From Rutidosis leptorrhynchoides (lineage: Eukaryota > Streptophyta > Magnoliopsida > Asterales > Asteraceae): DNA of 64,000 bases. Location: positions 713,015,001 to 713,079,000 of the forward strand of contig NC_092333.1 in NCBI RefSeq assembly GCF_046630445.1. The letters are read 5' to 3'. Shown piece after piece: positions 12,046 to 22,096 of the stretch; the stretch's first letter is position 1; the number at the start of each line of letters is the position of its first letter. Below the pieces are notes generated by a model. That model worked only from the letters and a program-made list of their open reading frames with translations. It ran no database searches and was not told the DNA's origin. Made by a program: the position numbers and the translations under genes.

Positions 12046-14181
12046 ATGCACCGAGCAAAACGTTCACCACCTTTCATACGTTCACCACCTGTAACTCGAT
12101 CAAGACATCTAGCCAATATTGTCGCCGTTGATTTTTCTTTAGAATCATCATCAAGTCGAACAAGTACTCCAATTCAAATTTCCGATAATCCATTTTTTAA
12201 ACCCGACCTCACAATTGAGAATCCGGAGGATATTCAGGGACAATTCAGAGATCCTGAACCACTAATCATTCCTCCTGAACCACAAATTACTCATCCAGAA
12301 ATTGTCGAGGAAGAAACCATTAAGTCAGAATCCTCTAGTGATTCAGATTCAACAAATTCAATCATGAAAAATCTGGAACCTCTAAGTATGGAAGACCGAA
12401 TGAGAGCCACACGTACGGGCCAAGGACACGCCATTATTAAGCCAGACATTAATGCGCCAGATTATGAAATTAAAGGACAAATCCTACACATGGTAACTAA
12501 TCAATGCCAATATATTGGTACGCCAAAAGAAGATCCAAACGAACATCTTCGAACCTTTAATAGGATTTGTACTCTATTTAAAATCCGAGAAGTTGAGGAT
12601 GAACAGATCTATCTCATGTTGTTTCCCTGGACTTTAAAGGGAGAAGCCAAAGATTGGTTAGAATCTTTACCTGAAGGGGCGATTGATACATGGGATGTTT
12701 TAGTTGAAAAATTTCTTAAACAATTCTTTCCGGCATCTAAAGCCGTGAGACTTCAAGGAGAAATTGTTACGTTCGCGCAAAAGCCAAATGAAACTCTATA
12801 TGAGACGTGGACAAGATTCGGAAAATTGTTGAGAGGATGTCCTCAACACGATTTAGATAGTTATCAAATAGTACAAATATTCTACCAAGGATGCGACATT
12901 GCTACACGAAAAGACATCGACATAATAGGTGGTTCCATTATGAAAAAAACCGCAACCGAAGCTCACAAGATTATTGATAACACTGCCTCCCACTCGCATG
13001 AGTGGAACCAGGAAAAAGATATCTTTCATTCATCTAAAGCGGCTAGAGCCGATTCTAGCCATGACTTTGATTCCGTTTCCGTAAAAATAGATGCTTTCGA
13101 GAGACGAATGGAAAAGATGACTAAAGATATTCACGCAATACGAATTAGTTGTGATCAATGCGGTGGACCACACTTAACGAAAGATTGTCACATTGAACAA
13201 ACGATGGAACAACGAGAGAATGTTTCCTACATAAACCAAAGGCCGGGAAATAATTATCAAAATAATTATCAACCGTCAAGGCCAAACTTTAATCGAAATC
13301 AAAACATTCTTTACAATCCAAATGGAACCAATAATAACTCATACAACCAACAAGGTCCGAATAACCAACCAACTCAAAACAACACTTTCAATCAACAAAG
13401 ACCTGGTTTGTATAAACCACCACAACAAACCGAAGAGAAAAAGTTAAATCTGGAAGAAGTGGTATTTAAGCTAGTTGAATCTCAAACACAATTTATTGAA
13501 ACTCAAACCCAAACGAATGAGAGGTTTGATCAGTCATTTATAACTCAACAAGCTTCCATTTTGAATCTAGAAAAACAAGTAGGTACTTTTGTTAGATTAA
13601 TGAGTGAAAGGGAACAAGGAAAGCTACCGAGTAATAATGAAGTAAATCCTCGGAATGAAAATGTTAACATGGTATCAACAAATTCTGAAAAACCAACACC
13701 AGAAGATGGGAAAGTTTTAGATGTGAGTAACAATGAAGAAGTTACAACACCACCACCACCCGAGTATGTAAAGCCAGTGGTGGCACCATACAAAACACCC
13801 ATCCCGTTTCCAAGAAAAGGAGTTGAGTATGAGCAAGTGATAGGTAATAAAGTTTGTGATACCTTTGGAAAAAAGAAGAAGAAGAAGAAGAATAAGAAAG
13901 TGCAAGAAACAAAAACTGTAGAAGTAAACACGGTGAAGACAGTTCCACCAAAACCTCCACCTAGGGTAGGTGATCCGGGTGAATTTATTGTTCCTTGTCT
14001 ACTAAGTGATTCTGTCATGTATGATGCACTAGCAGATTTAGGTGTAAGTGTGAGTGTTATGCCTCTTTCATTATATAAGAGATTAGGAGTATGTGAGTTA
14101 AGTCCAACGGATATGAGTGTTCGACTCCTTGATCAAACCATTAAGCACCCAGTTGGAATTGCTGACAACCTACCCGTTTAA
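12046..14181 (+). CDS. gag: Gag-protease protein of element A (711 aa)
   Basis: Starts at the ATG at 12046. Residues about 130-330 form a Gag core (LKGEAKDWLESLPEG, WDVLVEKFLKQFFP, PNETLYETWTRFGKLLRGCP). A CCHC-type knuckle CDQCGGPHLTKDC begins at Cys369 with the CX2CX3HX4C spacing common in Athila-like elements. A long Asn/Gln-rich linker follows, then a Lys-rich stretch near residues 608-617. From about residue 645 an aspartic protease begins, with ADLGVSVSVMPLS around Asp664. The frame ends at TAA just after the protease centre. Translation after the stop continues the protease to 14355, so the stop is probably a lesion. Gag packages element RNA; the protease matures it. No RT follows. Confidence 0.85.
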   Translation: MHRAKRSPPFIRSPPVTRSRHLANIVAVDFSLESSSSRTSTPIQISDNPFFKPDLTIENPEDIQGQFRDPEPLIIPPEPQITHPEIVEEETIKSESSSDSDSTNSIMKNLEPLSMEDRMRATRTGQGHAIIKPDINAPDYEIKGQILHMVTNQCQYIGTPKEDPNEHLRTFNRICTLFKIREVEDEQIYLMLFPWTLKGEAKDWLESLPEGAIDTWDVLVEKFLKQFFPASKAVRLQGEIVTFAQKPNETLYETWTRFGKLLRGCPQHDLDSYQIVQIFYQGCDIATRKDIDIIGGSIMKKTATEAHKIIDNTASHSHEWNQEKDIFHSSKAARADSSHDFDSVSVKIDAFERRMEKMTKDIHAIRISCDQCGGPHLTKDCHIEQTMEQRENVSYINQRPGNNYQNNYQPSRPNFNRNQNILYNPNGTNNNSYNQQGPNNQPTQNNTFNQQRPGLYKPPQQTEEKKLNLEEVVFKLVESQTQFIETQTQTNERFDQSFITQQASILNLEKQVGTFVRLMSEREQGKLPSNNEVNPRNENVNMVSTNSEKPTPEDGKVLDVSNNEEVTTPPPPEYVKPVVAPYKTPIPFPRKGVEYEQVIGNKVCDTFGKKKKKKKNKKVQETKTVEVNTVKTVPPKPPPRVGDPGEFIVPCLLSDSVMYDALADLGVSVSVMPLSLYKRLGVCELSPTDMSVRLLDQTIKHPVGIADNLPV

Positions 14182-14355
14182 GTAGGTAATTTAACCTTTC
14201 TAGTCGAATTCATTGTCATTGACATAGAAGAGGACACAAACATTCCTCTAATTTTAGGTCGACCATTCTTAGCGTCCACTGGGGCGTTATTTGATGTAAG
14301 AAAGGGTAGAATGACACTTAGTAATGATGAGAAATCGATCACCTTTATGATTTAA
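14182..14355 (+). pseudogene. C-terminal protease remnant of element A after an in-frame stop
   Basis: In the same frame as the Gag ORF, directly after its TAA, the translation contains PLILGRPFLASTGALFDV. This is the conserved second protease motif (ILGRPFLA) of Athila-like elements. It ends at TAA near 14353. This shows that the 711-aa ORF is a protease-truncated product unless the stop is read through. Confidence 0.75.
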
Positions 14356-14433
14356 AAGTCTAAATCTCCACCAACCAAAACCGTTGAACCAGCAAAAACG
14401 ATTGGTAAGAACCATGTTGTTTTACCAACTCCA

Positions 14434-14796
14434 ATGGTAGTGCTCAACAATAATAAAACGCCTAAGTGTGGGGAAAATGAAGTAACACCTAATGATGACC
14501 TGATAACAAAGAACCCCGTTGTTGATACGAAATTAAATGATCCCGTTATTAATAGTTCAATGAAGAAACTTATTAAACGAATTCGCGATGCTAGAACCAA
14601 GGGGAACTTTAAGTTATGTAACCGGTTAGTATCCAATCTGTCGCCTAAAGAAAAGGCGAAATTAGTTGAATTTATGGATATTACACAAGAATCCAACCAA
14701 TGGCTTAAAGCAAAAGTCACAGATATGCAAGTTGATTATGGTCCAAGAAAAATTGACGATGAAGTTAATCACAATTTTGACACCACAGCTACCTAA
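14434..14796 (+). CDS. Uncharacterised 120-aa ORF downstream of the protease of element A
   Basis: A 120-codon open frame encodes a hydrophilic, Lys/Asn/Asp-rich protein with a basic stretch KKLIKRIRDARTKGNF near residues 44-59. I recognise no domain, and nothing in it resembles RT or integrase motifs. The coding strand carries AAGTGTGGGGA at 14464 and again at 14795 beside the stop, resembling the element's polypurine tract. It could be the remnant of a 3' ORF or of the region where pol was lost. Coding status is uncertain. Confidence 0.35.
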   Translation: MVVLNNNKTPKCGENEVTPNDDLITKNPVVDTKLNDPVINSSMKKLIKRIRDARTKGNFKLCNRLVSNLSPKEKAKLVEFMDITQESNQWLKAKVTDMQVDYGPRKIDDEVNHNFDTTAT

Positions 14797-14876
14797 GTGT
14801 GGGGAGATTCAAAATGTTCTAAAAAGAAAATGCTGTCTAGAGTTAGTTGTTCTGTTCTTGTGTAGTTCCGAGAATG

Positions 14877-14881
14877 GAATC
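14877..14881. repeat. Target-site duplication of element B, left copy
   Basis: GAATC directly precedes the TGTAACAACC terminus. The right copy is at 25284-25288. Confidence 0.95.
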
Positions 14882-17800
14882 TGTAACAACCCGAGCTTTT
14901 CCGTTAAAACTTCCGTTAAATACTTGACGATCGTTAGTTAAATCATACGATTTTCATACGCCGAATTTTTTTTCTTCAGAATAGTTAACAGTGGCTACGT
15001 GAAACTTTTCGTATTTAAAGTAATTAAATGCGTACTTGATCCTTAGTGAATTACTTGAATTAATATGTTATATTAATTAGTGAACTTAATTCGGTTGATG
15101 AATTAAACTAGAAACGACACGATTAAAGTTAATCGCCTATAAAACTTTTCAGTTAACGGAACTCAGAAAAATGATAGAATAATTATTGTTAATAATTATT
15201 GAACTTATGAAAGAAATTTAATTTATTATTCACTTAATGAATTAAACACGGTGATTTTGTTTCAACGACTAGTTAACGTTCTGGAGATTCGGTACGGTTA
15301 ATGGCACTCGAAACGAACCACGCGCGAACGAGCTTTTACACAAAACGAGCCTGAGACCCGAGCCCGAGGCAACATGGCCATGACCTCATACCTCATCATC
15401 CTTGGTCCCATGAGTAGCCAATGCATGTTGACTATTAGTTTAGGCTCATGTTTGTTGACTTTTGGTAGTTGAAACACTAGTTCCTTCTTATACTATAACA
15501 CACACATGTGCATACATGCATCAATATTATTTTTAACCCTCACACTACAGCCCTACTTTGATCATCAACATCTTCTACTATAAACCATCATCTTAAATCC
15601 CAAATTAAACATCACACAATTGCTTGATCGTTAAATTACTTGCGGATTCGTGTTCCTCTCATTCTCCTCTACGCGTAGATACAAGTAATTGCTTGATTTG
15701 TGGTAAAATCTCTCAAACCCATATTGTTAAAAATCTGATTTTTTTTATAAAGTTTCATAGTGTATGTTGTCAATTGCTCAAGTCTATACACGTACATGTT
15801 AATTTCTTTCGTTAATTTGATCAATTGATGTTGTTTACATGAAAAACGAATTTTATTCTCTAGGATCTGATAAGAGTTGACTTTTGATCTGATCTTATAA
15901 CATGTTTAGATGATTAGCTTTCGAAAAACTATTAACTTTAGGCTTTGGAATCACTTGATTTCGTTTCCGGATGATCAAGTTATGACCAATTGAATTTAAC
16001 GTTGTGTTTTTGTGATTGATCGGAAATTCTGGGTTTGATAGACCATGAATTGGATTGTGAAATTAATACCATTGGATAGGTAATTTAAAAACACTCAGGT
16101 TACACTAGGATATCATGTTGTTTGCTTATGTATAACTTGAGATATGCTTGATTTAGTGAAAAAGTTGATTTATACAGCACTTGCATGAAAACAGCCTTGT
16201 ATGATAAAATGTGTTAACTTCTGGATTTAAAGATTTGTATATTTGAAATTTACACAAAAAGTACTTCATCTTTCATGTAGATATCATAGGCTAATTGTAT
16301 CTTGATCTTCGGATAATCGCGTACGAATGTGACTAGCGAAACTAGAATCGAATCTGTAAATTGCTCTCTGTTTTATACTCTGTTGATTGTGTTTATTGAA
16401 TGAGCATGTAAGCTTCTGGAATATGAATTTTAACATGATATGTGACTTACTGTTAGTTTATGTCAATCTCTGAAACCTTATGCATTGGGCACAATAGGGC
16501 CATACTTTATGTAAATTCTGATTTGAGCTGAAAAACTGAATGTTCAACTTGTACGAATAAACTGTACAAATTGGCTAAACAAAAATTGCTCAACTTTTGA
16601 TATGTGTTAGTTTGATTTGTCCTTGAACCATGGACACTGGTCTTGTATCAATTGCATGTCCCTAGCTCCGGTTATAGCCAAAACGAAATCAGTGCGCGGT
16701 CAGAAACTGACTTGGCAAACCATAAATGTATCCCTTCTGATTCCTGACTTTTAATTATCGTATGAGACCCTGGCCAGACTTTTTGGAATCGATTTTGAGT
16801 ATACTTATGATCTGGAGTTTTTCATGTTTGCATGAATTTTGTACTATGAGATAATATGCTAAGTTTGCTACATGTACATGAACTTTGTGCACAACGATAA
16901 ACTGGAATTGTGAAATTGACCAATTATGATCTAAAACGTGTTGTTTGACTTAGGTTTGACATGTTGACCAACATTTGACATGAACCTACTGATGTTGACT
17001 TTAGTTGACTAATTTGACCAAGTTTGACTTTCAATTTGACTTCGGTTGACTTTGTTTGACTTGCATGAATTAGTTGACTGTATGTTGACTTCTACTTTGA
17101 AACGCGTCGATTCGAGCAATAAGACAACTTATACTATGAAACCACACTTGTTTAAGACATATTTATTGACCAACCTAAATACATATACTTAGGTTGCATT
17201 ACTCGGCTATAAACCGTACAAGTAAATTGTCCACTTTTCAATCCGAGCTTTATACAAAGGTGAGTCTACAGTCCCGCTTTTTACATGTTTTCAGGGATGA
17301 GAATACACGCTGTTGTTACTTACATTTTTACAAATGCTTTTTGTATTGACACGAGTACTATATCTGCATATTGAGTTTGTACACAAAGCCTCTAGCTTGA
17401 ATACTTTAAATACCATCGGTGTAGGCACAAATTAGATGGACGGATCCGTTAGGTTGACAACCTCACCCGCTATAAAAACTGTGGTGCATTTATTTTGAAC
17501 ATAATACATTCGTACAAGTGTATAACATTTTTATGAGGTAAAGGCGGGTATAGTGGATTCTATACTCGGGTCATTGCTAGTATTCAGGTGCTCATAGATT
17601 ATGCAAACGTTTCGCAACTTGGAGTTGTACTTGTAAAATCTCGTGGTCAAGGAAACTAAACTATATTTCTGATAACTGTTTTTCAGATACTATACAACGT
17701 TATTTAAAATTGTGGTTTACCAACAAATGAGATAAAACTTGACATGGTATTGTCTACGAATATTTGAAACTTGACATGGTATTGTCAACAAACTTTTGAA

Positions 17801-18068
17801 ATAGGACACGGAGTTGTCTACAAACTTTAACATTGAACCTTGGTGGTCTTCCACTAATAACCTTTTTCGAAATGTATTTCTTAACCATACTGTATTGTTT
17901 ACCTAAAACCTGTAGATTCACTCAACATTGTTGTTGATCCGTTTTGCGTGTTTTATTCTCAGGTATTAATTGCTTCCGCTGTAGAATATTGCTGTTACGT
18001 AGAAGTCAAGCCAAGCACTGGGACCAGAGTTAACATTCCGTTAAAGGGATTTTTGACGGGGTGTTACA
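14882..18068 (+). repeat. 5' LTR of element B (3187 bp)
   Basis: Starts TGTAACAACCCGAGC and ends GGGGTGTTACA. In the stretches I compared it is the same as 22097-25283. The 63-aa open frame at 15624-15815 has an identical partner at 22839-23030 because it lies in the LTR; it is not a credible gene. A cluster of TTGAC motifs lies at 16917-17091. Confidence 0.95.
16917..17091 (+). promoter_or_regulatory. Cluster of W-box-like TTGAC motifs in the LTR of element B
   Basis: I count about 14 TTGAC pentamers on the plus strand in about 175 bp, several as TTGACC or TTGACT. The same cluster recurs in the 3' LTR at about 24132-24306. WRKY factors bind TTGAC[CT]. A regulatory role is inferred only from motif density. 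Confidence 0.5.
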
Positions 18069-18070
18069 TT

Positions 18071-18082
18071 TGGTATCAGAGC
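18071..18082 (+). other. Primer binding site of element B (initiator tRNA-Met type)
   Basis: TGGTATCAGAGC starts two bases after the LTR terminus TGTTACA. Confidence 0.92.
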
Positions 18083-18989
18083 TTTGGCTATAGGGAACTA
18101 GGATACATTAGTGTGTCTAACCGTAGGGCGCATTAGTGAAGTCTAGACTATAGCCGTGTGTCTTGGACGACTTTTATGCACCGTAATTACACTGTATGTG
18201 TCACTATGCTACATGTAGGGCTACACATTACATCACATACATATACTCCTTACACTCATATGATATGGACTTGAACTGAACACCATACTACAAAACACAT
18301 ACGTACACGCGACGTGAGATTTAACTAAATTAAGTTGATTACGCCATCTTGAACTTATGGAGTGATGTCGAATGGAAATGTGAGATAGCGTAATGTAATG
18401 ACCGGGATTACATTACGGTAACTCATATAGAAGTTCCGACACCGCAAAATAAGGAATTGGGAATGAGTCAAGTAGGTTACTTGGATAAATACCATTTAGA
18501 ACATAAACCGTTTAATTTCAAATATGAGTAGAAAATTACACCGTACGATTTAATTGTTATTATAACCTATAAGGAGCGTGTAATCACGTCACAATTCGTC
18601 ACTACCCGACACTGTCCGTCACCCCTGATTTCTACTTGGCACTACGAAGACACTGCCTGGACATACTCATCATCTTATACCACTACTCCTTGCTATTTAT
18701 CGTTGCTTACTACTACTCAACGCCGCCTCTCACTGTTAGTCATGACCAATCACTACTTCTCAATGCTTATCATTTTTGATCCGCCGACATCATACTGCCA
18801 TTATTGGAGTATAGACAAATCATATCTTATCATATCTTATCATATCTATCCCAATAGACTTTGTATAACACTTTTTCTAAATTTCTTCCGTAAATTACGG
18901 AAATCTTTTGCTATATATACACGTATTCAAGGAGACAAACATAGCATCCAACACTCAATTCATATCAAACCCTATTCCAAACACATAAT

Positions 18990-19514
18990 ATGGATTTCTC
19001 ATCTGATTCCTCGAGCTCCATGGACAGCGTAACCGGAACGAACGAACCTATTAGCCATCATCTTTTCTGGATGAATTGGGGGTGGGTTCGTAGTCGACTT
19101 AATCAATGGAGGCGAGAAGAAGGCGATCCCTTCCACCAACCGAATTCACCTCTTGGTGAAGAACCTGAAGCACTTACCGGCGAACCTATCCGGAACACCA
19201 TTTTCACCCTCATTTCCAGGATATCCCACCACGAATATCTAATATCCAGAATTCTAGATCTTATTCATCCACTTGTCCGAACCGCCAATCATCCCGGAAT
19301 AGTAGAAGAAGTCAACGAGCTTCGCGCTCGAGTAGTGGCTCTGGAGAATATGGTGCGAAATCTAAGAGCATCAGCAGCACCAGCAGCATAGCCAGCACCA
19401 CCAGTACCATCAACATCACCACCAACAGCATCAGCTTCACCAATAACAACATCCGCATCCCACACCTCAACATCACACTCGGTACTTCGGATATCAACAT
19501 CATACACCCCATAG
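18990..19514 (+). CDS. Leader ORF of element B (133 aa, then an in-frame TAG and 40 more codons)
   Basis: An ATG at 18990 opens 133 codons. The N-terminus is Ser/Asp-rich, the middle is Trp/Arg-rich (MNWGWVRSRLNQWRREEG, about residues 28-45). Residues about 104-128 form a likely short coiled coil (VEEVNELRARVVALENMV). A TAG at 19389-19391 ends it. The same frame then continues with Pro/Thr/Ser-rich sequence to a TAG at 19512-19514, so the first stop may be recent. It occupies the same position, between PBS and the gag leader, as the acidic ORF of element C. I do not recognise the protein. The middle could be a Gag N-terminal remnant, but no Gag core or zinc knuckle is present. Confidence 0.5.
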
Positions 19515-20560
19515 ATACCAAGGAATATTATTAATTGTGAGTTAAGATGTATTGACTCATTCTTCCTGGAAAAAAAAAAATTATATGTATACTTTATATA
19601 TATATGGTTTGGAACAATAATAAATCTTTTCGTACTAAACTATTACGTGTGAATCTTAACTAGTATGTACTACTTGGTTAAATCATATCACTAATATGCT
19701 ATGATGTACATCCTTCGTTAATGACTTAACAATCATTAATCACTGCTTCAACACAATAAACTCCATTTCATAATAAACTAAGTGTATTATTCAAATACAT
19801 GTTTGATTTTTCACTTCTATTTTCGATGTACTCGAAACTTTCTAGAAAACATTATTCGTGCCTTGTAAATTTCACAAGAACTTCACGAGCATCAATATCA
19901 TATACCGAGGTATATCAATAAACAATTAACGATGAAGTATTGATTCATAACTTCATTAGCGAAATATTTCGCGACAATTATGAAATCTCTAAGGTTTTGG
20001 AGATTATCTTCAACCGTAAATCAAATGAGTTTAATATTATATTAACTCATTAAACCCATGATTACATCTGAAGAATATATACGAATACATATCTTCATTA
20101 AGATTGTAATTAAAAACTCTTTTGTACAAACTGTAAATTGTAAAAATATTTAACGGGTAGGTAAAACCCGAGAAATATTTATATCTCACATTAATATGTT
20201 ACATTATACATTCTTCAAATTCTGATTCAATAATCAGTAACTATACTAATTACACTCACAAGATATGTGTATCCGTTCACTAAAGAACAACTACTACATA
20301 TTCTGATTTTGACATATCGGAATCTAAGTAAAGCTTTAGCAAGTGTTATCTTCCTAAAGATCACTACATTCATGAATTATATTCATTTGTATTCTATGAT
20401 GAATTATCACATTAAACCATCGAAATTATCATTCATTACTTTTGAAATCAACAACGCCTATTCGTCAACCATTAGATCCGTTAACGATTACAATCAGCGT
20501 TTAATCATCTAAAAATAAAATCTCTTGAAACCATCTCGGATTGATAACCAACGATTCAGA
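19515..20560 (+). other. Element B internal region without recognisable gene
   Basis: AT-rich sequence with stops in all frames. At 20152-20170 it contains AACGGGTAGGTAAAACCCG, the counterpart of a hairpin before gag in element C. An 81-aa open frame at 20267-20512 has no recognisable features. Confidence 0.5.
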
Positions 20561-20790
20561 TTCGTTAACCTTGAGAATGCTGACGAAGCAGCAAAAGCTA
20601 TAGATGGTCTTAATGGCCAAAAGTTTGATGATAAAGAATAACGTATTGAAAAAGGCTCAGATTTGGAACTGAAAAACGGATTGAGCTAACCATGAAGGAG
20701 ACCAAGGAAAAATACAAGGACCAAACCCTATATTCAAAGAATCCAGGTAATTCTGGATCCGATGACATCTTTAGAGAATATCTTGCTCCG
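20561..20790 (+). pseudogene. Poly(A)-binding-protein (PABP) RRM fragment captured in element B
   Basis: From 20561 the translation reads FVNLENADEAAKAIDGLNGQ, then KFDDKE and a stop at 20639. This is the C-terminal half of the third RRM of plant cytoplasmic poly(A)-binding proteins (RNP1-like end, then ENADDAAKA, LNG, FDDKE). After a frame change the linker into RRM4 continues, with LELKN in one frame and ELTMKETKEKYKDQTLYSKN (to about 20750) in another. PABP has the same order of FDDKEW, KKSERE, LELK, KE, KYQ and LYVKNL. Frameshifts and stops show it is not functional. The same strand as the element suggests capture by retrotransposition or recombination. The end near 20790 is approximate. 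Confidence 0.75.
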
Positions 20791-22096
20791 AAGTCATGCT
20801 GAATTTTCAATGGAAGATGATGATTCACAGACCTTACAATCATCATGAACCATGTTACATAACTCTTTCATTCTATTTAACTTCTAAACATATCAAGGAA
20901 ATATATTTCTTGATGATTCGGTCTTTTTCAGATATTCTGGTAATTTGACAAATCAAATTGTGCTATTACCTTTCCTTTCTACCTTGTATATTATGATCAT
21001 TCGAAACTCCATACCTACGAATTCTGGACCATTACTTGCTTGATTTAAAGTCGAGAAGAGAAAACAAGGTAAAAATGGATACTATGACGATGAACAGTGA
21101 ATGTTTCTGCATTATCACCAGCCATTGATCCGTATTATTTGACCATGTATAGAAGAACAAGTTGAAGATCTTCTTGGATAAAAAGCACGAGTCTTCGAAA
21201 AATAGGTCAGAATATAAAAGACAACAAACATGGAAGATCATAAACCATTTATATCAATAAGTATTGAAAAATAGAGGAGTGGTAGAATTAAAAATACTGT
21301 CACCCCTAGAGCATTATAGAAGAACAGAGATTCTTCTGGTGGTAGACTAAAAAGAAGAATGACTGTATACACAGTCAAAATAGTAACGAAAATCAAGAGC
21401 GGATGAAGCATCTTCACAAAATTTTCGAAAATAGAATTTTGAAAGTAAAAAGATTGAGGTTGAGAAAATAAGGACGCAGAGATGATTAATTTATATCAAA
21501 ACTTTTTACCATAGCAACGCGTCAGCCGATTAAGATAATCGTATTAAATCAAAAAGAAAAGGATTCTAATTTCCTTAATTACCGGATCCAAATCTCACAG
21601 ATTTCAAACGATTATATTCAAATCCCTTAAATTTAGGAGATTCAATAGTGATTACATCGAAAAGTCAAGGCGGACAACTATTACTTCAATACATCCGTTA
21701 GTGACATATTCAGTTGTATTTTTACACGTAACCGAATCATTTCATTCATATTCTTAATGATAAGAAATTCTATACACTTAACTCGTATTCATTACGAAAC
21801 CGAACGGACCTTAGAAGTCCATCCGTATAGAGATCTCGAATGATTATTTAATCTTATCATATTCTTTGACGAAACACTCATATATGACCAAATTCTTTTA
21901 TTAAAAGAATGTATGAAGGCTTATGTCTGGAAAGACAAACTATTCAAGCCAAGTATAAACTTTATTTGCAAACTTCGTTTTAGAATTCAAGCTCACGTTG
22001 AAACGTGGATTTCTAATGATACGAAAATATTTTATTTTCATCAATAACTACCATCATCCAAATTTCGGGACGAAATTTTCAATAACGGGTGGGTAA
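20791..22096 (+). other. 3' internal region of element B
   Basis: No recognisable coding sequence; all frames are broken. It ends with AATTTCGGGACGAAATTTTC and the G-rich tract GGGTGGGTAA before the 3' LTR, the usual pre-LTR sequence of Tekay/Del-like plant elements. Confidence 0.5.

Noticed and set aside
13861-13905. Lys-rich stretch of element A Gag as a nuclear localisation signal
   Set aside because: It comes from an AAGAAG microsatellite-like tract; a signal role cannot be supported from sequence alone.
13545-14018. 157-aa minus-strand ORF and shorter companions
   Set aside because: Antisense shadows of the Gag-protease ORF of element A, over its Lys- and Pro-coding stretches.
15624-15815. 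63-aa ORF present twice with identical sequence (also 22839-23030)
   Set aside because: It is duplicated only because it lies in the two LTRs of element B. It has no recognisable domain and no conserved start context.
19289-19521. Two minus-strand ORFs of 69-72 aa, one Met/Leu-rich like a membrane protein
   Set aside because: They are antisense to the Ala/Pro/Thr-rich end of the element B leader ORF.
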